Below are positions 42,645 through 53,436 of a stretch of DNA of 64,000 nt, piece by piece. The stretch is from Humulus lupulus. Lineage: Eukaryota > Streptophyta > Magnoliopsida > Rosales > Cannabaceae. The first letter of the stretch is position 1, and every line of letters begins with the position of its first letter. Under the pieces are notes generated by a model. The model was not told where the DNA came from. It ran no database searches and worked only from the letters and a program-made list of their open reading frames with translations. The translations under genes were made by a program, and so were the position numbers. Location: assembly GCF_963169125.1 (NCBI RefSeq), contig NC_084802.1:119230903-119294902 (forward strand), written 5' to 3'.

Positions 42645-45239
42645 TCAAGAGGCATTGGGAGCAGGAGGGTCTTTATTAGCATTCTGATTGGTTGCGTCCT
42701 CAACGACTCCTTCTTCCTCTGCACCAGCAATGCTTGGGGAAGCAGGGATCCTTGCTCTGGCCTCATCTTCTGAAAGATAGCTGAAGTCGGCGCCCTGATT
42801 GTGTTTCCAAAAGTTGTAAAAGCACCGGAGCGTCGTCTTCTTATACCTTTCCAGATTCTTGGAGTTGTCAAGCTTCAGCTGCTCCACTTGGCTCTCAAGA
42901 GTGGCGATGACCTCGTTCGTGGACTTGAGCTCCTCGCCCAGTCTCTTGCATTCTCGAAATTGGACTCGGCTGGACTCCTGGTACTCCTCCCTCTACTTCC
43001 TAATAGCTTCCTTTGAAGCTTCAGCCTCCAATAGCTTCGTCACCGCGGCATCCCTCTGCTGAACCATCGCCTCCAACTCCTTTGCGTGCCTGGCCTCTGC
43101 AGCTGAAAGTTCTTCGGCTACTTTTACCTGGTACCTCTCGATAGCCTTTGCCCGAGCCTGTTCGATGGTGGCTTGGGTGCGGGTACGAGCAACAGTTGCA
43201 GACAGCAAAGCCTGGGGACAGAAGATAAAGTTAGAACCTGTTGCAAAGAATAAAAAAGTCTAAGGCCAAAGAGATAAGAGACACTTACGCTGGCTATTTC
43301 ATTTAGGGCCCTGTTCAGAATTTGGTCGACCCCCATACTCTCTGCCTCAACCATTGAATCCTTGACACGGTCGTTCTTCACAATGTGCGCAAGGCGGTCT
43401 TTGGCTGCTCGTAAGGCGCGGCTCGAGAGTTTGGCCCCAAGAGTTTCATCCCGCTTGTTTTGTTCCCTGCTGGGTGCAGCCGGAGGGTTTGTCAGAGTAG
43501 GAGGAGTCGGGGTAGGAGGAGTCTCCTTCTCAGCAGGAGCTGGAGGATGAGAAGAAGTTTTCCCAGTTGGCACGTCCTTGGAAGCTTCTGTTCCACTCTT
43601 TTTGGCAGGTCCCTGGCTTGTTTCGCCGTTGTGTCTCCTTGACGACTTTCGCCGAAGCTGAGGAACTTCCTCTTCCTCCTCAGCCTGGTATAGGTCGAAG
43701 ACGTTGGGAGTGGCCATATCTGCACACAAGTAAAAACATGCAAAGGGTAAAGATAAAGGCAGATGAAGACTCTTTATCAAACAGAAAAGAAGGTCACAAA
43801 GTTAATACCCGAGCTACAACTACTGGTCGCTATACTATTGACTCTATTAGTCATACACTCATTATCTGGCATGAAGAAGTCTGGCCCTAGATTTGGAGTA
43901 TATGTAAAGTTGCCTTCCCCGTCAAACAAGTGACAGGGAATTGGAAAGCTATTTAAAAGCAAAATAAGTTTACCGTTCTCATCAAAGGATTCCCCCAAGT
44001 CTACAACCGGCTCTTTGGCCTTTTGTTTCCCCTTGCCTTGGGGAGCAGAAGGCCTTTCTATGGAAGGATTGCCCGTGGGCTCCCTGATTGTAACCCCCGT
44101 CGACCTCCTTCGTGGAGGAGACGCAGGAGGTTGCTGCTCGGGAACCCCCTCGGCAGTGGCATCGGCTACCACGGGTCCCCTTGTTTCATGGCGAGGAGCC
44201 AGAAGGCAAAACAACCTCAAGTTTTTATCAGTAACCAGGGACTTGACGCTTTTTTCTGCGTCTGTCATCCTGGCCAATGCATTGGACCTCAACACCATGT
44301 CTGGTGTTGGGGTCGAACGTAACCATGGGCCTGAAAAACAAAGTATACTTTAAGAAAGATGAAGGAAATTTTGATGATTGAAAAGTATCGACCAGTAAAA
44401 CAACACTTACCTCCTCGAGCGAAGGCCAGGTTGTTGCTGGTCAGGTCCGGCGTAAGGAAGTACTCCTTGTTGTACTACCCCACGTTGGATATGTGCGTGG
44501 TGGCACTTAGGAACGTTCGGTTTGTCTCCTGGTGACAAAGATGGAAGAAGCCCGTCCCATACTGTTGCGGGTTGGACTTAAGGTCAAAGAGATAATTGAC
44601 CTCATGGGGGGTAGGCTCTGGCCAATTTTTAAGTTTGTACAGGATATAGAGTGCGGCCAGCATTCTATATCCATTTGGAGTAATCTGGAAGGGGGCGACA
44701 TCAAAATAATCGGCCACCCCCTGATAAAAAGGATGTAGAGGGAGGCTAGCCCCCGCCTCTATGTGATACCGAGACCAAGCACTGTATACACCTCCGGGGA
44801 GGTTAGCCCTTTGGTCTGCAGAAGGAATTTTGAGGTTGACCCCTGTGAGGGGATACTTCCTGAGATAGTTGGCAAGCATCCTGGGAGTCACAAGGCTGGT
44901 CGGGGAGATATACCACTCGACATTAGGCAGATTCTGATGGCGAGGGCGGGCTCTAGTTTGGATGTTAGGGTCAGGAGCAGGATTGTTTCGGCCACTGGTC
45001 GAAGGAACCCTAGCCTGTGAATCAGGCTGGGCAGGACGGTTTGGACTATCGTCGGATTCAGGTCTTTTCTTGCCTACAGATTTGGAACGAGCCATTTGAG
45101 GAGGAGAAGGACGAGGTCTGGACGAGGATTGAGAAAAAGGAATCTCGTGGATTCGGTCAGTCAGTTGTTCTTCGCCTTCGAGCAGCTGGGCGAGAAGGTC
45201 GTCGTCAATGGGCCGTTCACCTCCCCACAAATTTGGCAT
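42645..45239 (-). CDS. Four-exon gene antisense to gag-pol in Tat2, unknown function
   Basis: The gene starts at ATG 45239 (MPNLWGGERPIDDDL). Exons are 45239-44411, 44330-43809, 43719-43289 and 43211-42645. The introns of 80, 89 and 77 nt start GTAAGTGTT, GTATTAAC and GTAAGTGT and end TTTTTCAG, CTTGTGTGCAG and TCTGTCCCCAG. Joined length is 2349 nt (782 codons plus stop), and the phase is kept at all three junctions. In-frame TAGs occur at 44475-44477 and 42993-42995. Residues of about 107-254 carry the likely conserved domain (VEWYISPTS; RANLPGGVYSAW; FQITPNGYRML; PTPHEVNYLFDLK), resembling the Pfam group called putative gypsy type transposon. The middle is Pro/Ser-rich with basic clusters. 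The last exon is a Glu/Ala/Lys-rich coiled coil ending FWKHNQGADFSYLSEDEA. An acceptor-like TTCTGTTTGCAG just before the ATG suggests a 5' UTR intron. Role unknown. Confidence 0.82.
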
Positions 45240-45315
45240 CAAGGTCTGCAAACAGAAGAATGGGGAGGTGAGGATAGAGAATTTTTAAAGGCTTTTTAGA
45301 ATGGCGCTGGTCGAG

Positions 45316-45336
45316 TATAAAAGTCAAGCTTTTATA
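45316..45336 (-). promoter_or_regulatory. Palindromic TATA-like box upstream of the Tat2 reverse-strand gene
   Basis: TATAAAAG and CTTTTATA surround a 5-base centre, about 80 bases upstream of ATG 45239. The box matches that at 22085-22105 in Tat1 except for one central base, although the flanks have diverged. It is a candidate core promoter on the minus strand. Confidence 0.55.
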
Positions 45337-46039
45337 CAACAACATTCTAACAAAAAGCTAAATCTTTCTACACGAACAGTTTGAGAAACGGATCAAAGGG
45401 TGAATGTAACTCCTCTTAGGGTGGGAAAAACCTATTTTCCAACTAGCCTAAAGATTGAATTTTTACTTCGATTTTACTTCCTAAAAGCATGATCCCAACT
45501 ATTAAACTAACTCGTAACTCTTTTTCGCCTACAAGACATTCTACTCACAAGCATCTCAAACCAGAAGCAGATGAACTCAAACAGGCAACATACAGAAGCA
45601 TGCATCATGAAAATTTGAAGCATAAGGATTCGAAAACTTACCTAAAAGATGGTCGTGGAGATTGGAAGAGAGTCTTCGGAAATCAAGGAACTCTCGGACT
45701 GAGTCTTGAAAATGCAGAAGAACGGTCTCAGGAGAAGATTAAAGCTCTGGTTTTTAGGGTTTCTTGAGAAGGCTATGGCATGCGTAAAAAGAAAAAGGGG
45801 AAGTTTGGAGATGTTATATAAGTTTGTCTGTGGCATAAAAAAGGTGTAATCATCAGTTTCCCTTTTTCGAAATATGGGGAAGCGGAATAGCCGTCGAATT
45901 ATTACTGGGGAACAGAAAAGTCATGATTAGACAGGAGTAGGTTGCTTTTTCCAAGAACACACAAAGGGTTCTGACACGTATGGTGGGGTTACCGAAGAGT
46001 CATTCGCTCAAAAGTTTATTTATTGCTCGTAATAAATAA

Positions 46040-46053
46040 ACTAGGGGGGAAAA
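46040..46053 (+). other. Polypurine tract of Tat2
   Basis: ACTAGGGGGGAAAA directly precedes the TG of the 3' LTR, as expected for the plus-strand primer. The region between it and 45337 shows no coding motif; the open frame at 45489-45767 is probably chance. Confidence 0.85.
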
Positions 46054-46598
46054 TGTTATCCAAAAAATTGGCATTGATGACGTGGCAAGTGAACCTAGGA
46101 CACATGGCTGACACCTGGAAGAACTCTGCTAGTGTATCGACCAGAAGACGTATTAGAAGCAGTAAGCTGCCTAGTCTTACCTGCGACCAGTCTGGTCGAT
46201 GGTTCCGCATGCAACGTAATATTACTATAAAGATCTTTGTAAATCCTGAATTTAACTCACACAATCTCCTGAGTATCCGGTTATTCAGGAGAGAATATCT
46301 GTAATAATCTTGTGTAATCCCCCTTGAGCCTATAAATAGAGAAAGATAGCTCAAGGAAGGGACTTTTGGCTTTTGAATTATTTGAGACTAGAATAATTCT
46401 CCTTGAAATATTATATTGTTTTCAGAGGTTAGTGAAACTCATTGAACCCTTGTTCTTTGATCACTCCTTTGATTCTTATATCAATAATAGTCTAAGTGGA
46501 CGTAGGTCATTACCAGAGCCATTCGATTCTTGTCAACACATTCATTCACATCAAGCATATTCTGACTCCGTGTCAGTTGACCAAAATCTGGGTCAACA
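46054..46598 (+). mobile_element. 3' LTR of Tat2 (545 bp)
   Basis: It starts TGTTATCCAAAA and ends GGGTCAACA, followed by AATAT. It differs from the 5' LTR by about 12 substitutions and a small indel, and lacks about 47 bp after TTACCAGA (about 46512). A TATA box (CCTATAAATAG) is at 46328-46338. Confidence 0.95.
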
Positions 46599-46603
46599 AA
46601 TAT

Positions 46604-47416
46604 GATTTTTATTTATTTAATTTAAAATTGATATTTTAAGAAAGGTTTATTTTGAATTAACTAATATTTATGCTGGGATAAATATCTTGTCTTAAAAGTT
46701 GATTAAATAAACAAATGATAAAATTAGAGAAACCCTAATAGGGCTGGGCGATACACACTGCTCTATCAGTATGTGGCGCCTAACTCAGGGATACTTATCC
46801 CTGGATTTTGAATTTAAAATAAGTTTGTTTAATCAGTTATTTAATTATTCTTTTTAAATATGATTTAAATAAATAATTAAATAAAAATATCTAATCAGTT
46901 TTAATTTGAATTATATTTTAATTAAATAAATATTATTTAATTAGATTAAATATATTTATAAGTCTGATAGTACATGACTTTCAGAATAAGGCTTTATTAT
47001 TATTTTGAATAATAAAATCTAGACTCTCTTTCTCTAAAAGCGATAGTTTTTCTCGAAACCTAAAAACTATTCTAAACGTTCTCTCTATCAAAACTCTCTA
47101 GATCTCATGTGTTGAGTACATCTAGGGAGTCACATAAATCAACTTTTTGAATCCTACGTGCCCACACACGTCCTTGTGTGTTTGAGGATTGTTCTGGAAG
47201 ATCAAGGTGTGAGATCTCATAACACTGGATAGGTAGATCGTTGATTTATATAAAAATACTCAAGGACATTTGATAGGCTACAAGAGGTAATCCCTGATCT
47301 ATTTGTATGTGATTTAATATTTATATATGTGTACGACCGTGGCCGGTATTAATATTTATTAAAATGGGTCAATATATTCCACTGCGTACCTTTGATTTGA
47401 TCATTTAATAGCAACA
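46604..47416. mobile_element. Solo LTR E, second part
   Basis: This continues solo LTR E after the AATAT duplication of Tat2. It is AT-rich, with TCTCTAGATCTCATG and GATAGGCTACAAGAGGTA segments that parallel the end of solo LTR F (GATAGGATACAATAGGTA). It ends AGCAACA, followed by CCAGG. Confidence 0.88.
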
Positions 47417-47421
47417 CCAGG

Positions 47422-49126
47422 AGCTCCCTTCAGTCGCTGAGGAGGTTGATGAAGAGGAGGAGGTCGCATAGTTGGTGCGTAAAAGAAGAGCTCCTGACAA
47501 TGTCGTGTTGAATCAGGGGCAACAACCATCACCTCTAGCCAAGATAATCCATATAGAGAAATAAATGGGTTGCTGCCAGTTTTAGTCTAGTTTGATTCAA
47601 TCCGAGGCAGCTCGTGAGCCGACATCCAGTAGATCCGGACCTAAATATGATTCTTCATCAGTGTGTTGAACAATTGGTAGTACTCCATGATCATAACTAC
47701 CCCAAACGTACTATAGTGGTAGATAATACCTTGCAATTTCTGTCCACTATTTTTTAAGAATACGGTACACACCTTTTGTCATGGCCTTCCCTGTGTCATT
47801 GTGATTTTACCTCGGGTATTAGGCAGCCGAGCACGAGTCTAGTCTAGACGAAGAGCCTGAACCCCATAGATCTCAAAATGTAATAATAGTGGAGTCTCCC
47901 CCTCCTCCGATAATCCAAGAGTTAGAGGTTTTACCCAGCCCGGATCATAATCCAGAGACAATCATAATAGTTTCCTCCTCTAGTTCGAAGGGTAGGGTTC
48001 TTGTACTGTTACTCGTTGCTTTATGTTATCTTGACTAACATTTAATGGGTCTGACTTTTTTGGTCGCTCTTTTGTAGATGAAGTGATGAATCTAAAGGAA
48101 GCCCTCAAAGCCAGATCACATGTAAAGAGGCTGAGGGTTTCAAAGAAAACCACTCCCGGAGCGAGAGCTGCCACTAGGTCTCTTGCAAAAGACAAGGGTG
48201 CCAACTCCACCAAGAAGTAGCAGCAGCCTCAGCCCACCGTAGTCATGACCCTACTACCTTCTCCACCAGCTCCTCGTGACCCCACTCCTATCCCACAGGT
48301 GGCCAAAACTAAATACTCGACACCCACTGTCCTAGTTCCCCTGCTCAGGGTGGAGAAATATCCAGAGCCTCTATTTAGTTGTGACCATCAATGACTATCC
48401 TTCACTCTGCATTGGGGATGACTATGACGGTAAGTATTATACTTATTATCTTCTTCCTATCCCATGCCTTAAAAAACAACCCCTCTTTATCTTTTGTTTG
48501 CAGTGTTGCATGGCTTTGATCTATGGCATCTCTCGGGCCCGAGCTGAGGTTAATGAGGCCAGGACTGCCTTGGGTAAAATGTAGGTGACCTTGGAGGAAG
48601 CGAACACCACGAAGGCCATCCTGGACGAGGCACACAATGCCCTGAAGACGTCATAAGAGAATGAGTGAGTTTCCAAAGCACAAGCCTCAGAGGGTTTTTT
48701 TACAGCGAGAGTAGCTTCTGCTCGAGGTTAAAAATTTTAAACAAAAACTTGCGAAGGTTGACAGTCTCAAGCAGAGGCTTACGGAGGTCAAGGCCAAGGC
48801 CAAGGAGGACACTGCTGAAGTGGAGAACTCTTTTGAAGAAATGTTCTATCGAGATAGGAAGGGGATTTCTCATTCCTGGACGCGAAAGTTTGGGGGCACT
48901 ACTTCGCCAAGTTCTAGGACCGATTATCAAAGGAGCCTACGGATACAGTCGTGGCTTCCAGAGCTGCGGCAAGGGCCAAGGAGGAAGAGGTGTCATCCCA
49001 GGGGCAAGTTACTGGAGCTCGAGGATAAAGGGGAACCTCTTTTATATATATAATATATATTATTTTGGGCCTGGAGCCTTTTGTATGTGGGCCCTTTTTG
49101 GCCGAGAAAATTTCCGTCAAGCTTAG
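47422..49126 (+). pseudogene. Reverse-strand gene of Tat3, second half
   Basis: The frame that stops at 33664 continues across the CCAGG duplication (SSQ joined to ELPSVAEEVDEEEE), then KRRAPDNVVLNQGQQPSP. Likely introns are visible: a possible donor near 47988 with an acceptor TTTTTTGGTCGCTCTTTTGTAG (ending about 48078), and a strong donor GTAAGTATTATAC (from 48431) with acceptor TTTTGTTTGCAG (ending 48504). The C-terminal part is Ala/Glu/Arg-rich (RARAEVNEARTALGKM; EEANTTKAILDEAHNALK), which suggests a coiled coil as in Tat1 and Tat2. Many stops and frame changes make it a pseudogene. It is antisense to Tat3 pol. Confidence 0.65.
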
Positions 49127-49916
49127 TTCGAGGTTATTTTTCCACGGGTTATTCATATACTGGTGTTAGTACATGTTTATTAATTTGTGATCTATTTTTT
49201 GTTCCCCTGAACCTATTATGTTTCCATGTTTATGAACTCTTTTTTTAAAGTCCTTGTACATTTGTATAATCATAGGGGTTAAGTTAACTTTAGATCGAGA
49301 TGAGTGTATGATGGCTCGACCAGTTAATTCTGGTCGATGACCTGGTTATTTCCAGGAGTTTTTTTTCTGCTAATAGTGTTACACCTGTTAGGAATCAATC
49401 CTCGGACCTGGTTATATCTAGGAGTTTGTTCACCTAATTCCTTTACACCTGTTAGGAATCAGGCCTCGGACCTGGTTATATCCAGGATCTCCTAATTGAT
49501 TTCTAGGTTTTGTTTATGCTTTGAATTTTCTTAACTTAGTTTGTATTTGGAGTTTCTTTGAAAACTCGAGCTTTAAGAAGTTGTAGAGTAACCAATTTTC
49601 CAAATTCTATGTTGCAAAAAATTTAGCCTAAATTTGTCGAATCTTTCAAAGACTTTTCCAGGGTTATATGCACCCCCCACCCGCCCCCCCAACGATCAGA
49701 ATTTATGAATATTCTAGGTCACTTTTACAGAATGAGCTCATGATACATAACCAGAATAAGATAAAATATTGATTCTACGTTTAAGTTACATAGCAATCAT
49801 ATGTTATTAAAATAGAACGACTTTTATAAATAATCCTTACACGGAAAACTACTAGTAACTTTAAAAACTAACAAAGTTGTCCTTTTATTCAAAAGAAAAA
49901 CAAAGTCTCCCTATTA
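49127..49916 (-). other. Spacer between integrase and the reverse-strand gene of Tat3
   Basis: No coding motif is visible. A partial tandem repeat at 49338-49490 has the unit GGACCTGGTTATATC.AGGA plus TTACACCTGTTAGGAATCA, in two to three copies about 63 bp apart. At 49666-49695 the complement reads GATCGTTGGGGGGGCGGG and then GGGGGGTGCATATA, an expanded version of the internal G-run in Tat1 and Tat2, in the equivalent position. Confidence 0.7.
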
Positions 49917-50906
49917 CTAATAGTATTGTTTGAGATGTAGAGCATTCCTGGTCCATGGGACCAACTCTCCACTTAATCGAGCTAGTTTGAAGGTTCCTTC
50001 ACTCAGGATTTTAAGGATCTGGTAGGGTCCCTCCCAGTTCGGTCCAAAAACACAAACTTTAGGATCTTTGTGCGCCAAAAACACCCTTCGAAGCACTAAG
50101 TCACCCAGTTCGAGTCTACGTCCTTTTACTTTTGAGTTAAAATAGCGAGTAACTCTTTGTTGGTAATGGGCAAGCAATATTTGAGGCTCCTCCCACTGTT
50201 CTTCAATGAAATCCAAGGATGCATTAAGTAGATCATCATTCTGATCCTAGTTGTAGGTTCTTTGCCTATGCGACATCACTTGAGCCTCCACTGGGAGTAT
50301 AGCCTTGCTTCCAAAGGACAGAGAGAATGGTTTGTTCTCAGTAGATATGTGATGTGAGGTTTTGTAGGCCCAAAGCACTTGTGGGAGCTGTTCTGACCAT
50401 AGCCCTTTAACAACTTCTAGTCGCTTCTTTAAGCTCTCCTTTAGGGTTTTGTTTACTACCTCAACCTGCCCATTAACTTGAGGGTACGCTACTGAGGAGA
50501 AACTCTTCATTATGTCATATTTCTCGCAAAAGGTTGTGAATAGATCGTTGTCAAATTGAGTCTCATTATCAAATACAATCTTCTTTGGGAGTCCAAAACG
50601 GCATATGATGTTCTTCACAACAAAATCTAAGACTCTCTTTGAGGTTATAGTCGCTAGGAGCACGACCTCAACCCACTTAGTAAAGTAGTCAATGGCAACA
50701 ACCGCATAGCGAACTCCTCCATTTCAAATTGCAAGCAAGCCAATTAAGTCAATCCCCCATACAGTAAATGGACAAAGTGATGAAATCATTGTCAGCTCCA
50801 TGGGTGTTGCATGAGAAATAGTGATAAAACAGTGGCACTTATCGCACTTTAGGACTTACGAGGTTGAGTCCTTCTTGAGTGTAGGCGAGAAGAAGCCCTG
50901 CCTTAA
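49917..50906 (-). pseudogene. Integrase of Tat3, core and C-terminus
   Basis: On the minus strand the core runs from WGIDLIGLLA (about 50750) through FDNETQFDNDLFTTF (the Asp of the first Asn/Asp motif retained, about 50570) to VNGQVEVVNKTLKESL (the Glu retained, about 50460). Next come VLWAYKTSHH and the C-terminal VTRYFNSKVKGRRLELGDL and FGPNWEGPYQIL, with a stop at 49917. A break lies at about 50246. The zinc-binding N-terminus begins before solo LTR C (53437-53560). Confidence 0.92.
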
Positions 50907-53431
50907 TGTAACATCCTCCTAATCCAAGACCGCTACACAATGTAATTAAATAGTGCTTAACTCGTTAAATGAGCCATTTGGACTAAAAATATGTAATTGA
51001 AATTAACCACATGTTTAGGTACTAAAAATTTCAGTCAAAAGTTAACAATTTCATTAAAAGAGTTTGATTTCTATACATGGGATCCCAACAAAGTTTAAAA
51101 TCTGTTACAAATGCAAAATGAATACAAAAGTCGACCTAAGCAGCAAAATCAGGGTCCAACCCTAGTTTTGACTGATAACCTTGGTTTTGGCGGTCGAGCA
51201 GGCCGCATATGTACACCCTGCCCCTGAAGCATTCCAACTCATGGCTGGTCCAGCATTTCTTTTTCTTTATGTACACCATTTAGCATTCGTGAGCCAACGC
51301 TAAGCAAGAAAAGATAATTAATCTCATAAGCAGAAATGATCAGATCATAAGATCATAATCAACATGCCTAGTAGTAATAACTCTACTCATGCATGCAAAT
51401 AAATCCAGATAAGTGACTATAGAGTCACATCGGGCCCCTTGACCTATTCCCTGTATAACCAGCCTTAGAGCTGGACAAGCGTACATGGCGCTTATTATTT
51501 CAGGCGACCATAGGGTCGTTCAAGTGTATATCACGCTTCCTAGTTAGCTTAACCACATCGGTCGACGTTCAGCAAGCTATTGTCGTGCCTCGACTCATAA
51601 GTTGAGCCTTTAAACCCTCATCTTATAAGCGAAGCCTTGTAAACTCTCGACTTATAAGCAAAATCTTTTATACTCTTGACTTATAAGCCGAATCTTTTAA
51701 CCATATATATATTCTCGACTAATAAGTCGAGCTTTTAATAAGATATCATAGATAGATCCTCGACTTATAATCCAAGCTTTTAGTCAGAACAACAGATAGG
51801 TCATTGGCTTATAAGCCAAGCTTTTAAGTCGAGAATAATTGAGAAACTCTCGACTTATAAGCCGAGCCTTTTTATCAGATATAATAGATAACCCTCAAAT
51901 TATAAGTCGATCCTTTAAATCAGATATACCGATAAACAATTATTACTTTGAGCACATCACAATTAACATTTTTAATAAAACATTCTCAGCATGGTTATAA
52001 CCATGTTCTATAACTGAGCCAATCCTTAAACACAAATCGGGTGCAGTTTTCTTACCTCAGGTCCTGAGTTAAATTATGTGTGATGACCCCCGAGTACGAT
52101 CCTTTCCTCCCGAGCCTAACGATTCACCCTAGTCACAACCATAATAATGAATAACTATCAGGAAACGAACTAATAAAGGCTTATGAATCAAGTCATAGCT
52201 TCTAGGACCTTGCATTCTACTAACCCGGGTAGTAGAACCATTCCTAAGCCCTTAGGTTTGGGTTCCCAACTCCCAAAACCTACTTTTCATAATTTTCCCA
52301 AATATGGCTCCGGCGCCTCCCACTAAGGGTCACGGGGCTCATCAAATGAGAGAAACCGTGCCCAAAACCACTAGACATGCGTCATGGTGGAACCCACCTA
52401 GCACTGCGGCGCTCCAAGAAAAGTGACGCGACACAACCCTTCGAACCCATAAAACTAGTGATTTTAAGAATCACCAACTTCCCCAAAGTCTTCCCAAAAC
52501 ATGATTTTCACCTATTTCGACCATAATAATGGTCCCAACAACTCAAAAAATAATAAACAATCTTAAAAACTAACTAAAACTCAATGTCCAAGAAATTCTT
52601 TCAAAACATTTAAAACTAAACCAAAAGCTTAAGAAAAACATAATTACCTCTGCTAGAACGGTTTCCCCAGCTATTTCCCTAAGCTTAATAGCTTCCAAAT
52701 CTCTTAGCAAGCTTGCTTCCAAGCTCTAGAATAACAATTCCCTTCAAAGTTCAAAGAAACTTAGAGAGAGAGGGAGACAACGTGAGAGAGAGGAGTGAGA
52801 GAGTGCTTTGATGTTCTGATTTATCTGAGTTGATAAACTCAGCTTAGCTCATATCATACAACTAGTCCAAAACACCAAAATGCCCCTAAGGCAACACTTC
52901 CCTCTCAACGCCCCTCAAGGGAAAATCGTCATTTTATCCAACCGTCTCACAATACACTTAATATTCCCAGGTAATTCCGCTAAACCGGGAATATCACTAT
53001 TTTTCCCAAAATACGACTCATACTGTAGTGAGTCCAGGTAATTCACCGAATTACTGAAATACCTCTTGGCTCACCCCGAGCCGAGTATAAATCCCTCTTT
53101 GTGACAAAACCGCTGTCTTGCTAGAAAGGGGCAACTCTTGCTGAATATCTCAAATATATCCACATATAATGTGGTCTCAATCACATAATATCGTATTATC
53201 ACAATTAGATACTCAACGGGTTAAAATTACAAATATGCCCCTTTAAATAAAAGCGGGCATGTTTCGCACATTTAATACACTTAAACATGCATAATCAACT
53301 ATATTATAATATAACCCATGCAATTCAAATAATCACATAAATATTCAATTAATGCACATAATATTCCAATATTGCCCTACTAGGCCCCTAATCAAGGCAC
53401 TAAACCTTATTAGGAATTTTCAAATGTTATC
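50907..53431. mobile_element. Solo LTR C (about 2.5 kb), decayed
   Basis: It starts TGTAACATCC and ends near AATGTTATC. The flanking 5-mers CTTAA (50902-50906) and GTTAA (53432-53436) differ by one base and probably derive from one target duplication. It resembles A and B in layout and at its end (GGCCCCTAATCAAGGCACTAA, then CTTATTAG) but not closely in sequence. It holds a palindromic repeat cluster (51580-51925) and splits the Tat3 integrase near its zinc-binding region. Confidence 0.75.
51580..51925. repeat. Array of imperfect palindromes with core CTCGACTTATAAGCCGAG
   Basis: At least nine variants of CTCGACTTATAAG(C/T)CGAGCCTTTTA follow each other at irregular spacing of about 25-65 bases within solo LTR C, for example near 51590, 51655, 51715, 51758, 51805 and 51848-51865. 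Each unit is a short self-complementary sequence centred on TTATAA. Confidence 0.85.
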
Positions 53432-53436
53432 GTTAA

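Larger units (their letters stand above)
35078..46598 (+). mobile_element. Tat2: best-preserved Tat-lineage Ty3/gypsy element (11.5 kb)
   Basis: LTRs are 35078-35669 and 46054-46598, with target duplication AATAT (35073-35077 and 46599-46603). The LTRs differ at about a dozen positions, one 2-base indel and a roughly 47-bp deletion in the 3' copy, so this is the youngest datable element here. It carries gag, protease, reverse transcriptase, RNase H, second RNase H and integrase on the plus strand, then a four-exon gene on the minus strand. The pol catalytic motifs are present, but several stops and a frameshift make gag-pol defective. It is inserted in solo LTR E, which is inserted in Tat3. 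Confidence 0.96.

Noticed and set aside
45239..45251. TTG at 45251 as the start of the antisense gene
   Set aside because: Plants use ATG; the first ATG (45239) aligns with ATG 22000 in Tat1, and a splice acceptor-like sequence covers the upstream codons.
51580..51925. Possible CRISPR-like array
   Set aside because: Units are uneven, spacers are not unique fixed-length sequences, and the context is a plant LTR.
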